Part shown: one piece after another, positions 45,258 to 53,377 of the stretch
Numbering within the stretch: the first letter of the stretch is position 1
Layout: every line of letters starts with the position of its first letter
Assembly: GCA_040880025.1 (NCBI GenBank)
Contig: JBBDJD010000018.1
Location: 1-64,000, forward strand
Reading direction: 5' to 3'
Source: RCIO01 sp040880025
GTDB taxonomy: Bacteria; Pseudomonadota; Alphaproteobacteria; Rhizobiales; Rhizobiaceae
Length of the DNA: 64,000 nucleotides
The notes under the pieces: generated by a model
Seen by the model: only the letters and a program-made list of their open reading frames with translations
Databases searched by the model: none
What the model was told of the DNA's origin: nothing
Program-made: the position numbers and the translations under genes

Positions 45258-45644
45258 TCAAATCACCGGGTCTTCCGGCAGTTTTGAAAGGCCCATTTCG
45301 AGCATGCTGAGCGACATTCCGGCATGGCCGGCCCACGGGTATTGGCGCGAATCCTTGATCGCCTGGAACGCCGCTGTTGCTGCTTCGGGATCGAGGGCGT
45401 AGGCCCATCCGGCCACGTTCAACTTCACCTGCAAATCGGGGTGATCACAGAGCTCCAGCAGAATGCGGCGCTGGTCTCCGGGACGCGACCGCAACTCCCG
45501 CACGACGGGCGCCAGCTTCTTGAACAACCTGTTGAAACGCGCGGTTTCCAGGGATTCCAGCGCCTTTCCCTGCTCAATGCTGATCTCAACGAACCGGCCG
45601 ACCAGTTCGCCAGCAGTCATATTGGTTACCGCATTTGTTCTCAT
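45258..45644 (-). CDS. DUF2019 protein, probable immunity partner of the toxin fragment
   Basis: A 128-residue all-helical protein: LVGRFVEISIEQGKALES, then FNRLFKKLAPVVRELRSRPG, LLELCDHPDLQVKLNVAGWA and PWAGHAGMSLSMLEMG, the DUF2019 (HEAT-like) pattern. Its ATG overlaps the stop of the toxin-like fragment upstream as ATGA, indicating they were once translationally coupled. The helical repeat fold and the coupling suggest an immunity protein; this is inference, since DUF2019 has no settled function. A start nine codons in (45620) is possible. Confidence 0.8.
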   Translation of the reverse strand: MRTNAVTNMTAGELVGRFVEISIEQGKALESLETARFNRLFKKLAPVVRELRSRPGDQRRILLELCDHPDLQVKLNVAGWAYALDPEAATAAFQAIKDSRQYPWAGHAGMSLSMLEMGLSKLPEDPVI

Positions 45645-45862
45645 GGCTTCAGGACTCCAAAGTCACGCAGCGCTCCAAGCCCGACAGCTCGGCGCGTTTC
45701 CCAAGACTGCCCTCGCAGAAACTCCCGCGGCGAGAGCCCACCAAACTCGGGATTTGGGGTCGCGTACCACCCAGTGATCTGCCAGTGCCTGTATGTCGGA
45801 ATCAATACCAGATTGTCCGGGCCGTCGACCCTTGCCTTGTCGAAGCTATCCCGAAGCGCTGG
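45641..45862 (-). pseudogene. C-terminal fragment of a toxin-like protein, truncated upstream
   Basis: About 73 codons encode KARVDGPDNLVLIPTYRHWQ, ITGWYATPNPEFGGLSPREF and LRGQSWETRRAVGLGALRDF, then GVLKP. This is the recognisable end of polymorphic-toxin-like or Rhs-associated proteins (DNLVxIPTxxHWxIxGWY...GGLSPREYLRGxSW). Upstream the frame continues only through the palindromic repeat at 45880-45924 and low-complexity sequence without domain or binding site, so the N-terminal part is missing. The stop overlaps the DUF2019 start. Confidence 0.65.
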
Positions 45863-45879
45863 AGTCCGCTCGTTCCGGA

Positions 45880-45924
45880 ATGGATCCCGGCTCGGCGCGG
45901 CTTCGCCGCTTGGCCGGGATGACG
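45880..45924. repeat. palindromic intergenic repeat at the broken toxin end
   Basis: ATCCCGGC (45884-45891) and GCCGGGAT (45913-45920) flank an inner GCGGC/GCCGC hairpin. The outer words GGAATGGATCC...GATGACG match the inverse of the repeat at 42406-42454. It marks the upstream edge of the intact part of the toxin fragment. Confidence 0.65.
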
Positions 45925-46118
45925 AACGTGATTGCTCCAACGGCCAACGGCCGAGGCGGCGACTGCCGCCCGCAGCCGCGATGCGTAGCGAAGCGGAGCA
46001 CGCAAAAACGAAGAAGTCCGGCGCGCCCTCGCGGAGGCCGTCACACAGCGACGAACAGCCGTGAGCGCAAACAAACACCCGTGGGCGAAAGAAAAATCCC
46101 CAGGCGGCAAACGCCCGC

Positions 46119-46367
46119 CTATCCCGAAATGAAGTCGCCTTCCCGCCAGCCTTCGCGGGTCCAGTTGCGCAGGCGCATGCGCGGCGCGATCCACAGGGCG
46201 GCCACGGGCGTGAGCGCGAAGCTGACAATGACGACAGCCGGGATCAGATAGATCGCGTATGCGGCGAGGACCGGCGAGGAAAGCACGGTGGCCGCCCCGG
46301 CGCCGAACAGGACCGCGTTGACGGGCAGGCAACAGATGATGACGAGCCAGGTGTCGGTGCTGAACAT
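46119..46367 (-). CDS. hypothetical small membrane protein
   Basis: An 82-residue protein with two helices (TWLVIICCLPVNAVLFGAGA; IYLIPAVVIVSFALTPVAAL) and a polar C-terminus rich in Arg/Trp (RMRLRNWTREGWREGD). Start ATG at 46367 follows AAAAGGAGC; a TTG six codons upstream would include that site and is rejected. No family recognised. Confidence 0.6.
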   Translation of the reverse strand: MFSTDTWLVIICCLPVNAVLFGAGAATVLSSPVLAAYAIYLIPAVVIVSFALTPVAALWIAPRMRLRNWTREGWREGDFISG

Positions 46368-46445
46368 GGCGTTGCTCCTTTTCAAGGCAACGCCCGTGAA
46401 GGCACCCGGTTCCGCCCTCCGCTAGGGATTCGGGCGTTCGTCGCT

Positions 46446-46471
46446 TCAATCGACAAATCGTTGTCGATTGA
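46446..46471. terminator. perfect 11-bp hairpin downstream of yghU
   Basis: TCAATCGACAA / TTGTCGATTGA with an ATCG loop, 22 bases past the yghU stop in its transcription direction and about 80 bases upstream of the 82-residue gene. There is no U-tract, so a terminator, RNA-end hairpin or protein-binding dyad are all possible. Confidence 0.5.
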
Positions 46472-46493
46472 TCGGCCTATGGCCGACTGCTTC

Positions 46494-47360
46494 TCATTCC
46501 GCCGCCAGCTTGTCCTGCGTTTTCGTGTCGAAGTCGCTGGCGTCGTGGCGCTCGCGCAATTGCGTCTCCGGCTTGCCGCTGGCGCGGTTGACCATGCGTC
46601 CGCGCTTCGCCGCGGGCCTTGCGTAGATCTGGTCGGCCCAGCGAATGACGTTCTTGTATTCGTGCACGGACAGGAACTCGGCGGCTTCGTACTGCCAGCC
46701 CCTCACCATGCCGCCATACCAGGGCCAGATCGCCATGTCGGCGATTGTGTATTCGGCTCCCGACACGAACTCGTTGTCGGCTAGCCGCTTGTCGAGCACG
46801 TCGAGCTGGCGCTTAGTCTCCATGGCGTAGCGGTCGATGGCATATTCGATCTTTTCCGGCGCATAGGCGTAGAAATGGCCGAAGCCGCCGCCCAGGAAAG
46901 GCGCGGACCCCATCTGCCAGAACAGCCAGGACAGCGTTTCCGCGCGCGCTGCCGGCTCGGTCGGCAGGAAGGCGCCGAACTTCTCGGCCAGATGCATCAG
47001 GATGGCGCCGGATTCAAAGACGCGGATCGGATTGGAGCCGCTGCGGTCGACGAGCGCCGGGATCTTCGAGTTCGGATTGATTTCGACGAAGCCCGAGCCG
47101 AACTGCTCGCCCTCGCCGATATTGATGAACCAGGCGTCATATTCCGCGCCCTTGTGGCCGGCCGCCAGCAATTCCTCCAGCATCACCGTCACCTTCACGC
47201 CGTTGGGCGTGCCCAGCGAATAGAGCTGCAGCGGGTGCTTTCCGACCGGCAGCTCCTTGTCGTGCGTGGCGCTGGCGATCGGTCGGTTGATGTTGGCGAA
47301 CTGGCCGCCATGGCCCTTTTTCCAGGTCCAGACTTTCGGCGGCGTGTATTCCTTGGTCAT
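46494..47360 (-). CDS. yghU: glutathione-dependent disulfide-bond oxidoreductase (GST, YghU type)
   Basis: A 288-residue glutathione-transferase-like protein. N-terminal extension TPPKVWTWKKGHGGQFANIN, thioredoxin-fold domain LQLYSLGTPNGVKVTVMLEE with NPNSKIPALVD and FESGAILMHLAEKFG, then the all-helical C-terminal domain (WQMGSAPFLGGGFGHFY). This matches YghU/YfcG proteins, which bind two glutathiones and reduce disulfides or organic hydroperoxides. ATG at 47360 gives MTKEYTPPK; the earlier frame is ignored. Confidence 0.92.
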   Translation of the reverse strand: MTKEYTPPKVWTWKKGHGGQFANINRPIASATHDKELPVGKHPLQLYSLGTPNGVKVTVMLEELLAAGHKGAEYDAWFINIGEGEQFGSGFVEINPNSKIPALVDRSGSNPIRVFESGAILMHLAEKFGAFLPTEPAARAETLSWLFWQMGSAPFLGGGFGHFYAYAPEKIEYAIDRYAMETKRQLDVLDKRLADNEFVSGAEYTIADMAIWPWYGGMVRGWQYEAAEFLSVHEYKNVIRWADQIYARPAAKRGRMVNRASGKPETQLRERHDASDFDTKTQDKLAAE

Positions 47361-47459
47361 ATCGCGCATTCCGGCTGTTTGAATTTGCCGCAGGATGGGC
47401 CATCGAAGCCGGGGCGACAAGTAACAGCAATGCGACCGGGGGCGGCCGGCGTAGAAAAT

Positions 47460-48383
47460 CTATCCGCTCACCTTGCCGACCCAGCGCCACCAGTCGCTCT
47501 CGTCGCCGCGGAATGCGTTGAGGTCGATATTGCCCTTCACCGCGCTGGACAGGCCGGTGCCCGAATATTGCCAGAACACCCAGTCGCGGCCGGGATAGAC
47601 CTCCGAAGGGTGGGCGGCCACCGAGCGCAGCCAGAACGGATGGTTGAGGAAAGCGCCCTGCAGATTGTCCTTGTAGAAATCCGGCGCCGTATAGATGACC
47701 GGGCGCTGGCCGTAATGCCGCTCCAGCCGGTCCATGAAGACGCGCATTTTGTCGAGCACCTCGGAGCGCGGCGGGCGCTTCTTGCAGCTCGACTGGTGGT
47801 TCCATTCCACGTCGATCACCGGCGGCAGCGCGTCTTTTTCCTTCGGCACATTGCGGATGAACCATTCAGCCTGCGACGCCGCCGTGCGGCACCAGTAGAA
47901 GAAATGATAGGCGCCGCGGCGCAGGCCGGCGCGCTTGGCCGCGCGCCAGTTCTCCTGGAACTTCGGATCGAGATGATCGCCGCCGTCCGTCGCCTTGATA
48001 TAGGCGAAGTTGGCGCCGTAGCGGCGCAGTTTTTCCCAGTCGATCTCGCCCTGCCAGCGCGACACGTCGACGCCGTGGACGGCGAGATGCTGCGGCTTGC
48101 TTGAGCCGAAATTGATCGGATGGGCGTCGCGGAAACTGTAGCCGTAGACACGGCCCGCCTGCATCTGGGCCGGTCCCGCGGGACGCGGCGTGGCGGCCAG
48201 CGCATTGGGTCTGACCGGCGTCGCGTTCTCATCGACGGAAACACCGACGCTCGGCCGCATGACCGAACTGGTCGTCTCGTTCGATGGCGCAGCCACCTGA
48301 AGCGCGTCGATTGCCGGCCCCGATGTGCAGGCGGCAAGCGTCAGGCAGGCGAACAATGAAAGCTTGTGAAGGCGGATAAGCAT
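47460..48383 (-). CDS. glycoside hydrolase family 25 (lysozyme) lipoprotein
   Basis: A 307-residue protein. A lipoprotein signal ends LTLAAC (Cys19). A 100-residue linker precedes a GH25 domain: HGVDVSRWQGEIDWEKLRR, YIKATDGGDHLDPKF, GAYHFF, VIDVEWN (catalytic Asp/Glu pair) and FWQYSGTG. GH25 enzymes cleave N-acetylmuramyl-glucosamine bonds in peptidoglycan. Being lipid-anchored, it is likely a remodelling enzyme or an inter-bacterial weapon component; no secretion system adjoins it. Confidence 0.88.
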   Translation of the reverse strand: MLIRLHKLSLFACLTLAACTSGPAIDALQVAAPSNETTSSVMRPSVGVSVDENATPVRPNALAATPRPAGPAQMQAGRVYGYSFRDAHPINFGSSKPQHLAVHGVDVSRWQGEIDWEKLRRYGANFAYIKATDGGDHLDPKFQENWRAAKRAGLRRGAYHFFYWCRTAASQAEWFIRNVPKEKDALPPVIDVEWNHQSSCKKRPPRSEVLDKMRVFMDRLERHYGQRPVIYTAPDFYKDNLQGAFLNHPFWLRSVAAHPSEVYPGRDWVFWQYSGTGLSSAVKGNIDLNAFRGDESDWWRWVGKVSG

Positions 48384-48536
48384 GGAACCCGTACGCAAAA
48401 CTCGACAGGCCGGCACGACGCCGGACACAACCGCCCATTCATGAAGCTAAAATGCCAATAAAGTTTGAATCGTCGCGTTTACCATAGTGAGGGCGAGAGG
48501 CAGTCAGGCCGCCCGCCCCGCACGCGATGGCCGCGA

Positions 48537-49439
48537 CTACTCCTTCGGCGCGCCCCAGTCCCTCGTCGTCATCGTGCCGTCGAAGAAAGGCAGCACCGTC
48601 TCGGCCAGGCGCGGCGACAGGAAGATGTCGTAATGGGTCAGGCCGGGCAGAATGGCGAGCCGGTTCTGCGCCATATGCTCGCGCTGCCAGCCGGCATCCT
48701 TCAACCCGCCGCCGAGCAGCTGGTAGAAGTCGACGATGTGCTCGGGCCGGATCATGTCGCTGTCGGCGAAAACAAGCATCACCGGCATCCCGAGCGACTG
48801 CACCTCGGCCCGCCAGTCATAGGGCGAGCGCATCAGTGCGCCCATATTGTCGAGCAGCTTCGGGAATTCGGTCGGGTCCGGCGCCACGGCCACATAGCCT
48901 TCATACATTGGCGTGCCCTTCATCATCTCCGCCATCGCCGCACCGACCTGCGCCTGCTGCGGCAGCATTTCGGGATAGAACCCGTCCCGGGCGAAATTGG
49001 ACGAAACGATAGCAAGCCGGCGCACCTTGCCGGGATGTTTTGCCGCCAGATGAAGCGCCGCGTAGCCGCCGAAGGAATAGCCCATCACGTCAACTGGCTC
49101 GTAGCCGAGCTCGCCCAGAACAAGGCCCAGGTCGTCGCCGATGTCGATCGGGTCGATCTGCCTGCCGGCGAGTTGCGTACGGCCATGGCCGTGCAGGTCG
49201 ACGGCGATCACCTGCCGGTTCTCAGTGTATTGCGGCATGACGGGCGCGAACATGTCGATCGAGCCCAGTCCGCCGTGCAACAGAAGCAGCGGCTCGCCCT
49301 CGCCGCGGATTTCGTAATAGTAATCGACGCCGTTCGCCCCGACATAGCCGGATTTCATATGAGCTTCCTCCGCGTTCGCCATGCCGGGGGCAACGAATGC
49401 CGCAGCGGCGGCGACAATGGCCATCAATGTGGATTTCAT
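48537..49439 (-). CDS. secreted alpha/beta hydrolase
   Basis: A 300-residue exported hydrolase: signal peptide (residues 1-23, AAAAAFVAPGMANA), oxyanion HGGLGS, DLHGHGRT, nucleophile GYSFGGY (S122), acid in VFADSDMIRPE, histidine in LPGLTHYDI. Epoxide-hydrolase/lipase-like family. GGGAGAAAATT precedes the start. Substrate unknown. No partner gene is evident. Confidence 0.87.
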   Translation of the reverse strand: MKSTLMAIVAAAAAFVAPGMANAEEAHMKSGYVGANGVDYYYEIRGEGEPLLLLHGGLGSIDMFAPVMPQYTENRQVIAVDLHGHGRTQLAGRQIDPIDIGDDLGLVLGELGYEPVDVMGYSFGGYAALHLAAKHPGKVRRLAIVSSNFARDGFYPEMLPQQAQVGAAMAEMMKGTPMYEGYVAVAPDPTEFPKLLDNMGALMRSPYDWRAEVQSLGMPVMLVFADSDMIRPEHIVDFYQLLGGGLKDAGWQREHMAQNRLAILPGLTHYDIFLSPRLAETVLPFFDGTMTTRDWGAPKE

Positions 49440-49538
49440 CGGAATTTTCTCCCGTGGTCTTCGTTCACGATGGCCAAAGGACGAACAACGCGGGCGAACG
49501 CCGACAAGTGTCGCCGAATATGTTCGGCGCAGGGCGTG

Positions 49539-49787
49539 TCAGTGCCGTTTCGCCTGCACCAGAAAGGCGTCGATTTCGGTCTCGCCCAACATCCGGGCGG
49601 CTTCCAGCCTGTGCAGCCCTTCCACCAGAACGTGCCGCTTGCCGTCGTGACGGACATGGATCGGGGTTGTCATGCCGTTTTCCAGAATGTCCTCCGCCAG
49701 GGCCTCCACCTTGGCCGCATCCAGCGTCGGGCGGCGTGCTGTCGGCACGTAGATGTCGTCAACGGGGACCTTGTGAATGCGCAGCAT
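49539..49787 (-). CDS. mini ParB/sulfiredoxin-like protein
   Basis: An 82-residue protein consisting only of a ParB N-terminal-like domain: IHKVPVDDIYVPTARRPTL, then VEALAEDILENGMTTPIHV and VEGLHRLEAARMLGETEI. The ParB/Srx fold is recognisable from the H-R-L-x-A-A-x-x-x-G pattern. It has no HTH or C-terminal dimer domain, so it is not a segregation protein. Nuclease, CTP-binding and sulfiredoxin-like functions occur in this superfamily. Divergent from mazG with 78 bases between. Start ATG at 49787 chosen over a longer, less conserved N-terminus. Confidence 0.7.
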   Translation of the reverse strand: MLRIHKVPVDDIYVPTARRPTLDAAKVEALAEDILENGMTTPIHVRHDGKRHVLVEGLHRLEAARMLGETEIDAFLVQAKRH

Positions 49788-49865
49788 CGGCTGTCTCGTT
49801 TCGCACCTGTGGAATTCCGGCGTACCGGCATAGGAGGTTCGCAGCGCCGAGGCTAGGGTCATTCA

Positions 49866-50705
49866 ATGAAACCCTCGCGCGACATCTCCCGCCTCATCGA
49901 AATCATGGCAGCGCTCCGGACCCCGGTGACCGGCTGCCCCTGGGACCTCGAACAGGATTTTTCGACGATCGCCCCCTACACGCTGGAGGAAGCCTATGAG
50001 GTGGCGGACTCCATCCAGCGCGGCGACATGGACGATCTGCGCGAGGAACTCGGCGACCTGCTGCTCCAGGTCGTCTATCACGCCCGCATGGCCGAGGAAG
50101 ACGGCGCCTTTGCGTTCGACGACGTGGTGGAAGGCATCACGACAAAAATGATCCGCCGCCATCCGCATGTCTTCGGCGACGAAGCAGCCCGCTCGGCCGG
50201 CATGGCCAAGGGCATGTGGGAGAAGATCAAGGCGGAGGAAAAGGCGGAAAAGCGCGCCCGGCGCACGGCACGCGGCCTTTCCCCCGAGGATCACGGCAAA
50301 GGCTATCTCGACGGCGTGCCGGTCGCACACACCGCGCTTACGCGCGCGCTGAAGCTGCAGGAGAAGGCCGCCAAGGTCGGCTTCGACTGGGGCGCCGCCG
50401 GTCCGGTACTCGACAAGATCGAGGAGGAAATCGGCGAATTGCGCGCGGCAATCGAGACCGGCGCGAAAGCCGGGACCGAGGACGAGATGGGCGACGTGTT
50501 GTTCGCTGTCGTCAATCTCGCGCGCCATCTCGGCATCGACCCCGAGACCGCGCTGCGCGGAACAAACGAGAAGTTTCGAACCCGCTTCCATGCGGTGGAA
50601 GCCGGTCTCAAGGAAGGCGGCTCAAGCCTCGAAGCCGCGTCACTCGACGAGATGGAAGCGCTGTGGCAGGCAGCGAAGAAGCGACCGCCCGAACCGAACA
50701 GCTAG
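49866..50705 (+). CDS. mazG: nucleoside triphosphate pyrophosphohydrolase MazG
   Basis: A 279-residue tandem MazG protein. First domain CPWDLEQDFSTIAPYTLEEA with the EExxE metal cluster and ELGDLLLQVVYHARM; second domain FDWGAAGPVLDKIEEEIGEL with DEMGDVLFAVVNLARHLG. MazG splits (d)NTPs to NMP plus PPi and lowers ppGpp-type or damaged nucleotides. The linker is Arg/Lys-rich. Convergent with hflX by a 4-base overlap of stop regions. Confidence 0.93.
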   Translation: MKPSRDISRLIEIMAALRTPVTGCPWDLEQDFSTIAPYTLEEAYEVADSIQRGDMDDLREELGDLLLQVVYHARMAEEDGAFAFDDVVEGITTKMIRRHPHVFGDEAARSAGMAKGMWEKIKAEEKAEKRARRTARGLSPEDHGKGYLDGVPVAHTALTRALKLQEKAAKVGFDWGAAGPVLDKIEEEIGELRAAIETGAKAGTEDEMGDVLFAVVNLARHLGIDPETALRGTNEKFRTRFHAVEAGLKEGGSSLEAASLDEMEALWQAAKKRPPEPNS

Positions 50706-52096
50706 GCGCGACCGGGAGCGGCCAGCCTGGCCTCGATTTCGGCCTTGCGCGTGACGGTGGTCCGAAGCTTCAGGTCAAGCCCGCCATCCTCGCGATCGTG
50801 GCGGTCGAGCACGTCGCCGGAGCGATAAAGCCAATCGGTGAGATGCAGCTGGCTCGGCGCCAGCGAAACGTCGAACGCAGTCTCGCGGCCTGCCAGCTTG
50901 TGCTCGATCAGAGCCACCAGGCTGCCGATCCCCTCGCCGTTCGCAGCCGAGATCGCGACCGGCTGACCTTCGCCACTGCCGCGATCGCGCGAACCGAGCT
51001 GCGACCTTGCCGCCTCGTCCAGGAGGTCGATCTTGTTCCAGACCTCGATCACCCGATCGTGATCGGTGGCGTCAACGCCCAGATCGGCAAGAATCCGTTC
51101 CACGTCGTCGGCCTGCGCCAGTGAGTCGGGGTCGGAAATGTCGCGCAGGTGGACAACGAGGTCGGCTTCCACGACCTCTTCGAGTGTCCCGCGGAATGCG
51201 GCGACCAGATGCGTGGGCAGATCGGAGATGAAACCAACCGTGTCCGACATGATGATCTCGGTGCCGAGCGGCAACACCAGTCTTCTGAGCGTCGGGTCGA
51301 GCGTGGCGAACAGCATGTCCTCCGCCAGCACGCTGGCGCCGGTCAGCCGGTTGAACAGCGTCGACTTGCCGGCATTGGTGTAGCCGACGATCGAAACGAC
51401 CGCGTATGGCACCTTCCGGCGCTTCGATCGATGGAGTTCGCGGGTGCGGCGCACCGTTTCCAGCTCGCGCTTCAGGCGGACGATCTTCTCCTGCAGGAGC
51501 CTGCGGTCGGCCTCGATCTGGGTTTCGCCAGGGCCGCCGAGAAAGCCGGCGCCGCCGCGCTGACGTTCAAGGTGGGTCCAGCTCCGGACCAGCCGTCCAC
51601 GCTGGTATTCAAGATGGGCAAGCTCGACCTGGAGCGTGCCTTCCTTGGTCCGCGCGCGCCGACCGAAAATCTCGAGAATGAGGCCGGTGCGGTCCAACAC
51701 CTTGGCTTTCAGCCCATTCTCCAGATTGCGCTGCTGGATCGGCGACAGTGCCTGGTCGACGATGACAAGTTCGGCGTTTTCGTCATGCACTATTTGCGCC
51801 AGGGCCTCGACCTTGCCGGACCCGATCAGCGTGGCCGGTTTCGGCGCTGCTATCTGAACGATTTCCGTGTGCACCAGTTCGAGGTCAATGGCGAGCGCAA
51901 GGCCTGCCGCTTCCTCCAGCCTCGCCGCGGGCGACCGCGACAGATGGGGGTGTCCGCTGGCCGCATCCGAATTCCGGTTGCGGCGCGTCAGCACCGGCAC
52001 GACCACGACCGCGCGCGTCGGCGCGTTCCGGCCATTTTCGGCCAGCCCGTTTGCGCCCCCTACCCCACCGTCCGGCTGGGTGTCACGTGGCTTCAA
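50702..52096 (-). CDS. hflX: ribosome-associated GTPase HflX
   Basis: A 464-residue GTPase. The N-terminal HflX domain has the glycine-rich SWTHLERQRGGAGFLGGPGE; the G domain has GYTNAGKSTLF (G1), DTVGFISDLPTHLVAAF (G3) and NKIDLLD (G4). HflX binds the large ribosomal subunit and rescues stalled or hibernating ribosomes, notably in heat stress. It starts with TTG directly after the hfq stop, the only start giving a family-like N-terminus (VVVVPVLTRRN). Conserved order hfq-hflX is widespread. Confidence 0.93.
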   Translation of the reverse strand: MKPRDTQPDGGVGGANGLAENGRNAPTRAVVVVPVLTRRNRNSDAASGHPHLSRSPAARLEEAAGLALAIDLELVHTEIVQIAAPKPATLIGSGKVEALAQIVHDENAELVIVDQALSPIQQRNLENGLKAKVLDRTGLILEIFGRRARTKEGTLQVELAHLEYQRGRLVRSWTHLERQRGGAGFLGGPGETQIEADRRLLQEKIVRLKRELETVRRTRELHRSKRRKVPYAVVSIVGYTNAGKSTLFNRLTGASVLAEDMLFATLDPTLRRLVLPLGTEIIMSDTVGFISDLPTHLVAAFRGTLEEVVEADLVVHLRDISDPDSLAQADDVERILADLGVDATDHDRVIEVWNKIDLLDEAARSQLGSRDRGSGEGQPVAISAANGEGIGSLVALIEHKLAGRETAFDVSLAPSQLHLTDWLYRSGDVLDRHDREDGGLDLKLRTTVTRKAEIEARLAAPGRA

Positions 52097-52342
52097 TCAG
52101 CTATCCCGGTTTTCCTCGGCGTCGAACATCTGCACCGGCTGGCTCGGCATGATCGTCGAGATAGCGTGCTTGTAGACAAGCTGGGAGTGTCCGTCGCGCC
52201 GCAACAGCACGCAGAAATTGTCGAAGGACGTCACCACTCCGGTCAGTTTCACGCCGTTTATCAGAAAGATTGTGAGAGGTGTCTTACTTTTTCGAACCGA
52301 GTTGAGGAACAGGTCCTGCAAGTTTTGCGTGCGTTCCGCCAT
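52097..52342 (-). CDS. hfq: RNA chaperone Hfq
   Basis: An 81-residue Sm-like RNA chaperone. Sm1 NLQDLFLNSVRKSKTPLTIF, LINGVKLTGVVTSFDNF, and Sm2 HSQLVYKHAISTIMP are intact; it forms a hexamer that pairs small RNAs with mRNAs. ATG at 52342 gives MAERTQNLQ, the rhizobial start. Its stop abuts the hflX TTG start, so the two are tightly coupled. The dat gene lies 119 bases upstream. Confidence 0.97.
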   Translation of the reverse strand: MAERTQNLQDLFLNSVRKSKTPLTIFLINGVKLTGVVTSFDNFCVLLRRDGHSQLVYKHAISTIMPSQPVQMFDAEENRDS

Positions 52343-52461
52343 GTCTTCTTTTCTTTCGCCCATTCCGGTCGCCAAGTCCTAGTAGCGCCCGAACGGGTCA
52401 GTTATGTCAAGCGCAGCAGCATCGTCAAATGCCCCGTCCATGCGCACGGACCACGCGGTTA

Positions 52462-53325
52462 TCAGGCCAGGATTTTTTCCGCAACGTCAAAAAACGCCTC
52501 GCGCAATGCTTGCGCGACCGAGCCCGGATGCCCATTGCCGACCGGCCGGCCGTCGATCTCAACCACCGGCATCACGGTTTTGGTCGCGGAGGTAACGAAG
52601 GCTTCGCGGGCTTCCTTGGCCTCGTCGACGGTAAATCCGCGCTCCTCGACACGCACCCCCTGTTTCGCCGCCACATCGAACAGCGTCGTGCGGGTAATTC
52701 CGCGCAATATTCCGCTCTCGGCATGCCGGGTTACAAGCACGCCCTCCCTGGTGACGATCCAGGCGTTCGTCGCCGAGCCTTCAAGAACGATACCGTCGGC
52801 ATCCACGAACCAGGCTTCCTGAGCGCCCGCGTCCTTCGCCTGTTGGCGCGCCAGGACGTTGGGAAGCAGGCCGATCGTCTTGATGTCCACGCGATCCCAG
52901 CGATTGTCCGGGACGGTCACAACGCCGATACCGGCATCCGCCATCCGTGTTCCCGCTTCCGGGTCGATGCGGCTTGCCGTCACCACCATGGCTGGCCGAA
53001 CCTCCGGCCCCGGGAACGGATGATCGCGGCGGGCCACTCCGCGCGTCACCTGCAGATAGACCATGCCGTTTCGAACCCGGTTGCGTCGCACGACTTCGCA
53101 CAACACATGCTGCAGCGCTTCCCGACCCATCGGCCAGACGATGGCGAGTTCGCCCAGCGAGCGACCCAGCCGGTCGATGTGGCGGCGCATGTCGACAATG
53201 CAGCCGCGTTTGACCTCGCAAACTTCGTACACGCCATCGGCGAACTGATAGCCGCGATCCTCGATGTGAACCGCCGCTGTGGCATGCGGCACGTAGCGTC
53301 CGTTCACATAGGCAATGCGCGACAT
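52462..53325 (-). CDS. dat: D-amino acid aminotransferase (fold type IV)
   Basis: A 287-residue PLP fold-IV transaminase. FADGVYEVCEV and YLQVTRGVARRDH are DAAT-type; the PLP lysine lies in DIKTIGLLPNVLARQQAK; the SNxF-like block reads LEGSATNAWIV. It likely makes D-Ala/D-Glu for peptidoglycan. ATG at 53325 follows GGGAGAATTC. It sits between trkA and hfq, the usual place in rhizobial genomes. Confidence 0.9.
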   Translation of the reverse strand: MSRIAYVNGRYVPHATAAVHIEDRGYQFADGVYEVCEVKRGCIVDMRRHIDRLGRSLGELAIVWPMGREALQHVLCEVVRRNRVRNGMVYLQVTRGVARRDHPFPGPEVRPAMVVTASRIDPEAGTRMADAGIGVVTVPDNRWDRVDIKTIGLLPNVLARQQAKDAGAQEAWFVDADGIVLEGSATNAWIVTREGVLVTRHAESGILRGITRTTLFDVAAKQGVRVEERGFTVDEAKEAREAFVTSATKTVMPVVEIDGRPVGNGHPGSVAQALREAFFDVAEKILA

Positions 53326-53377
53326 GAATTCTCCCGTTCCCCCGTGAAAGTGCCGTGTGACCCGCCGCCCTGCCGGA

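Noticed and set aside
49539..49787. Chromosome segregation ParB
   Set aside because: The gene has only the N-terminal fold, without HTH or dimerisation domain, and no parA or parS is near.
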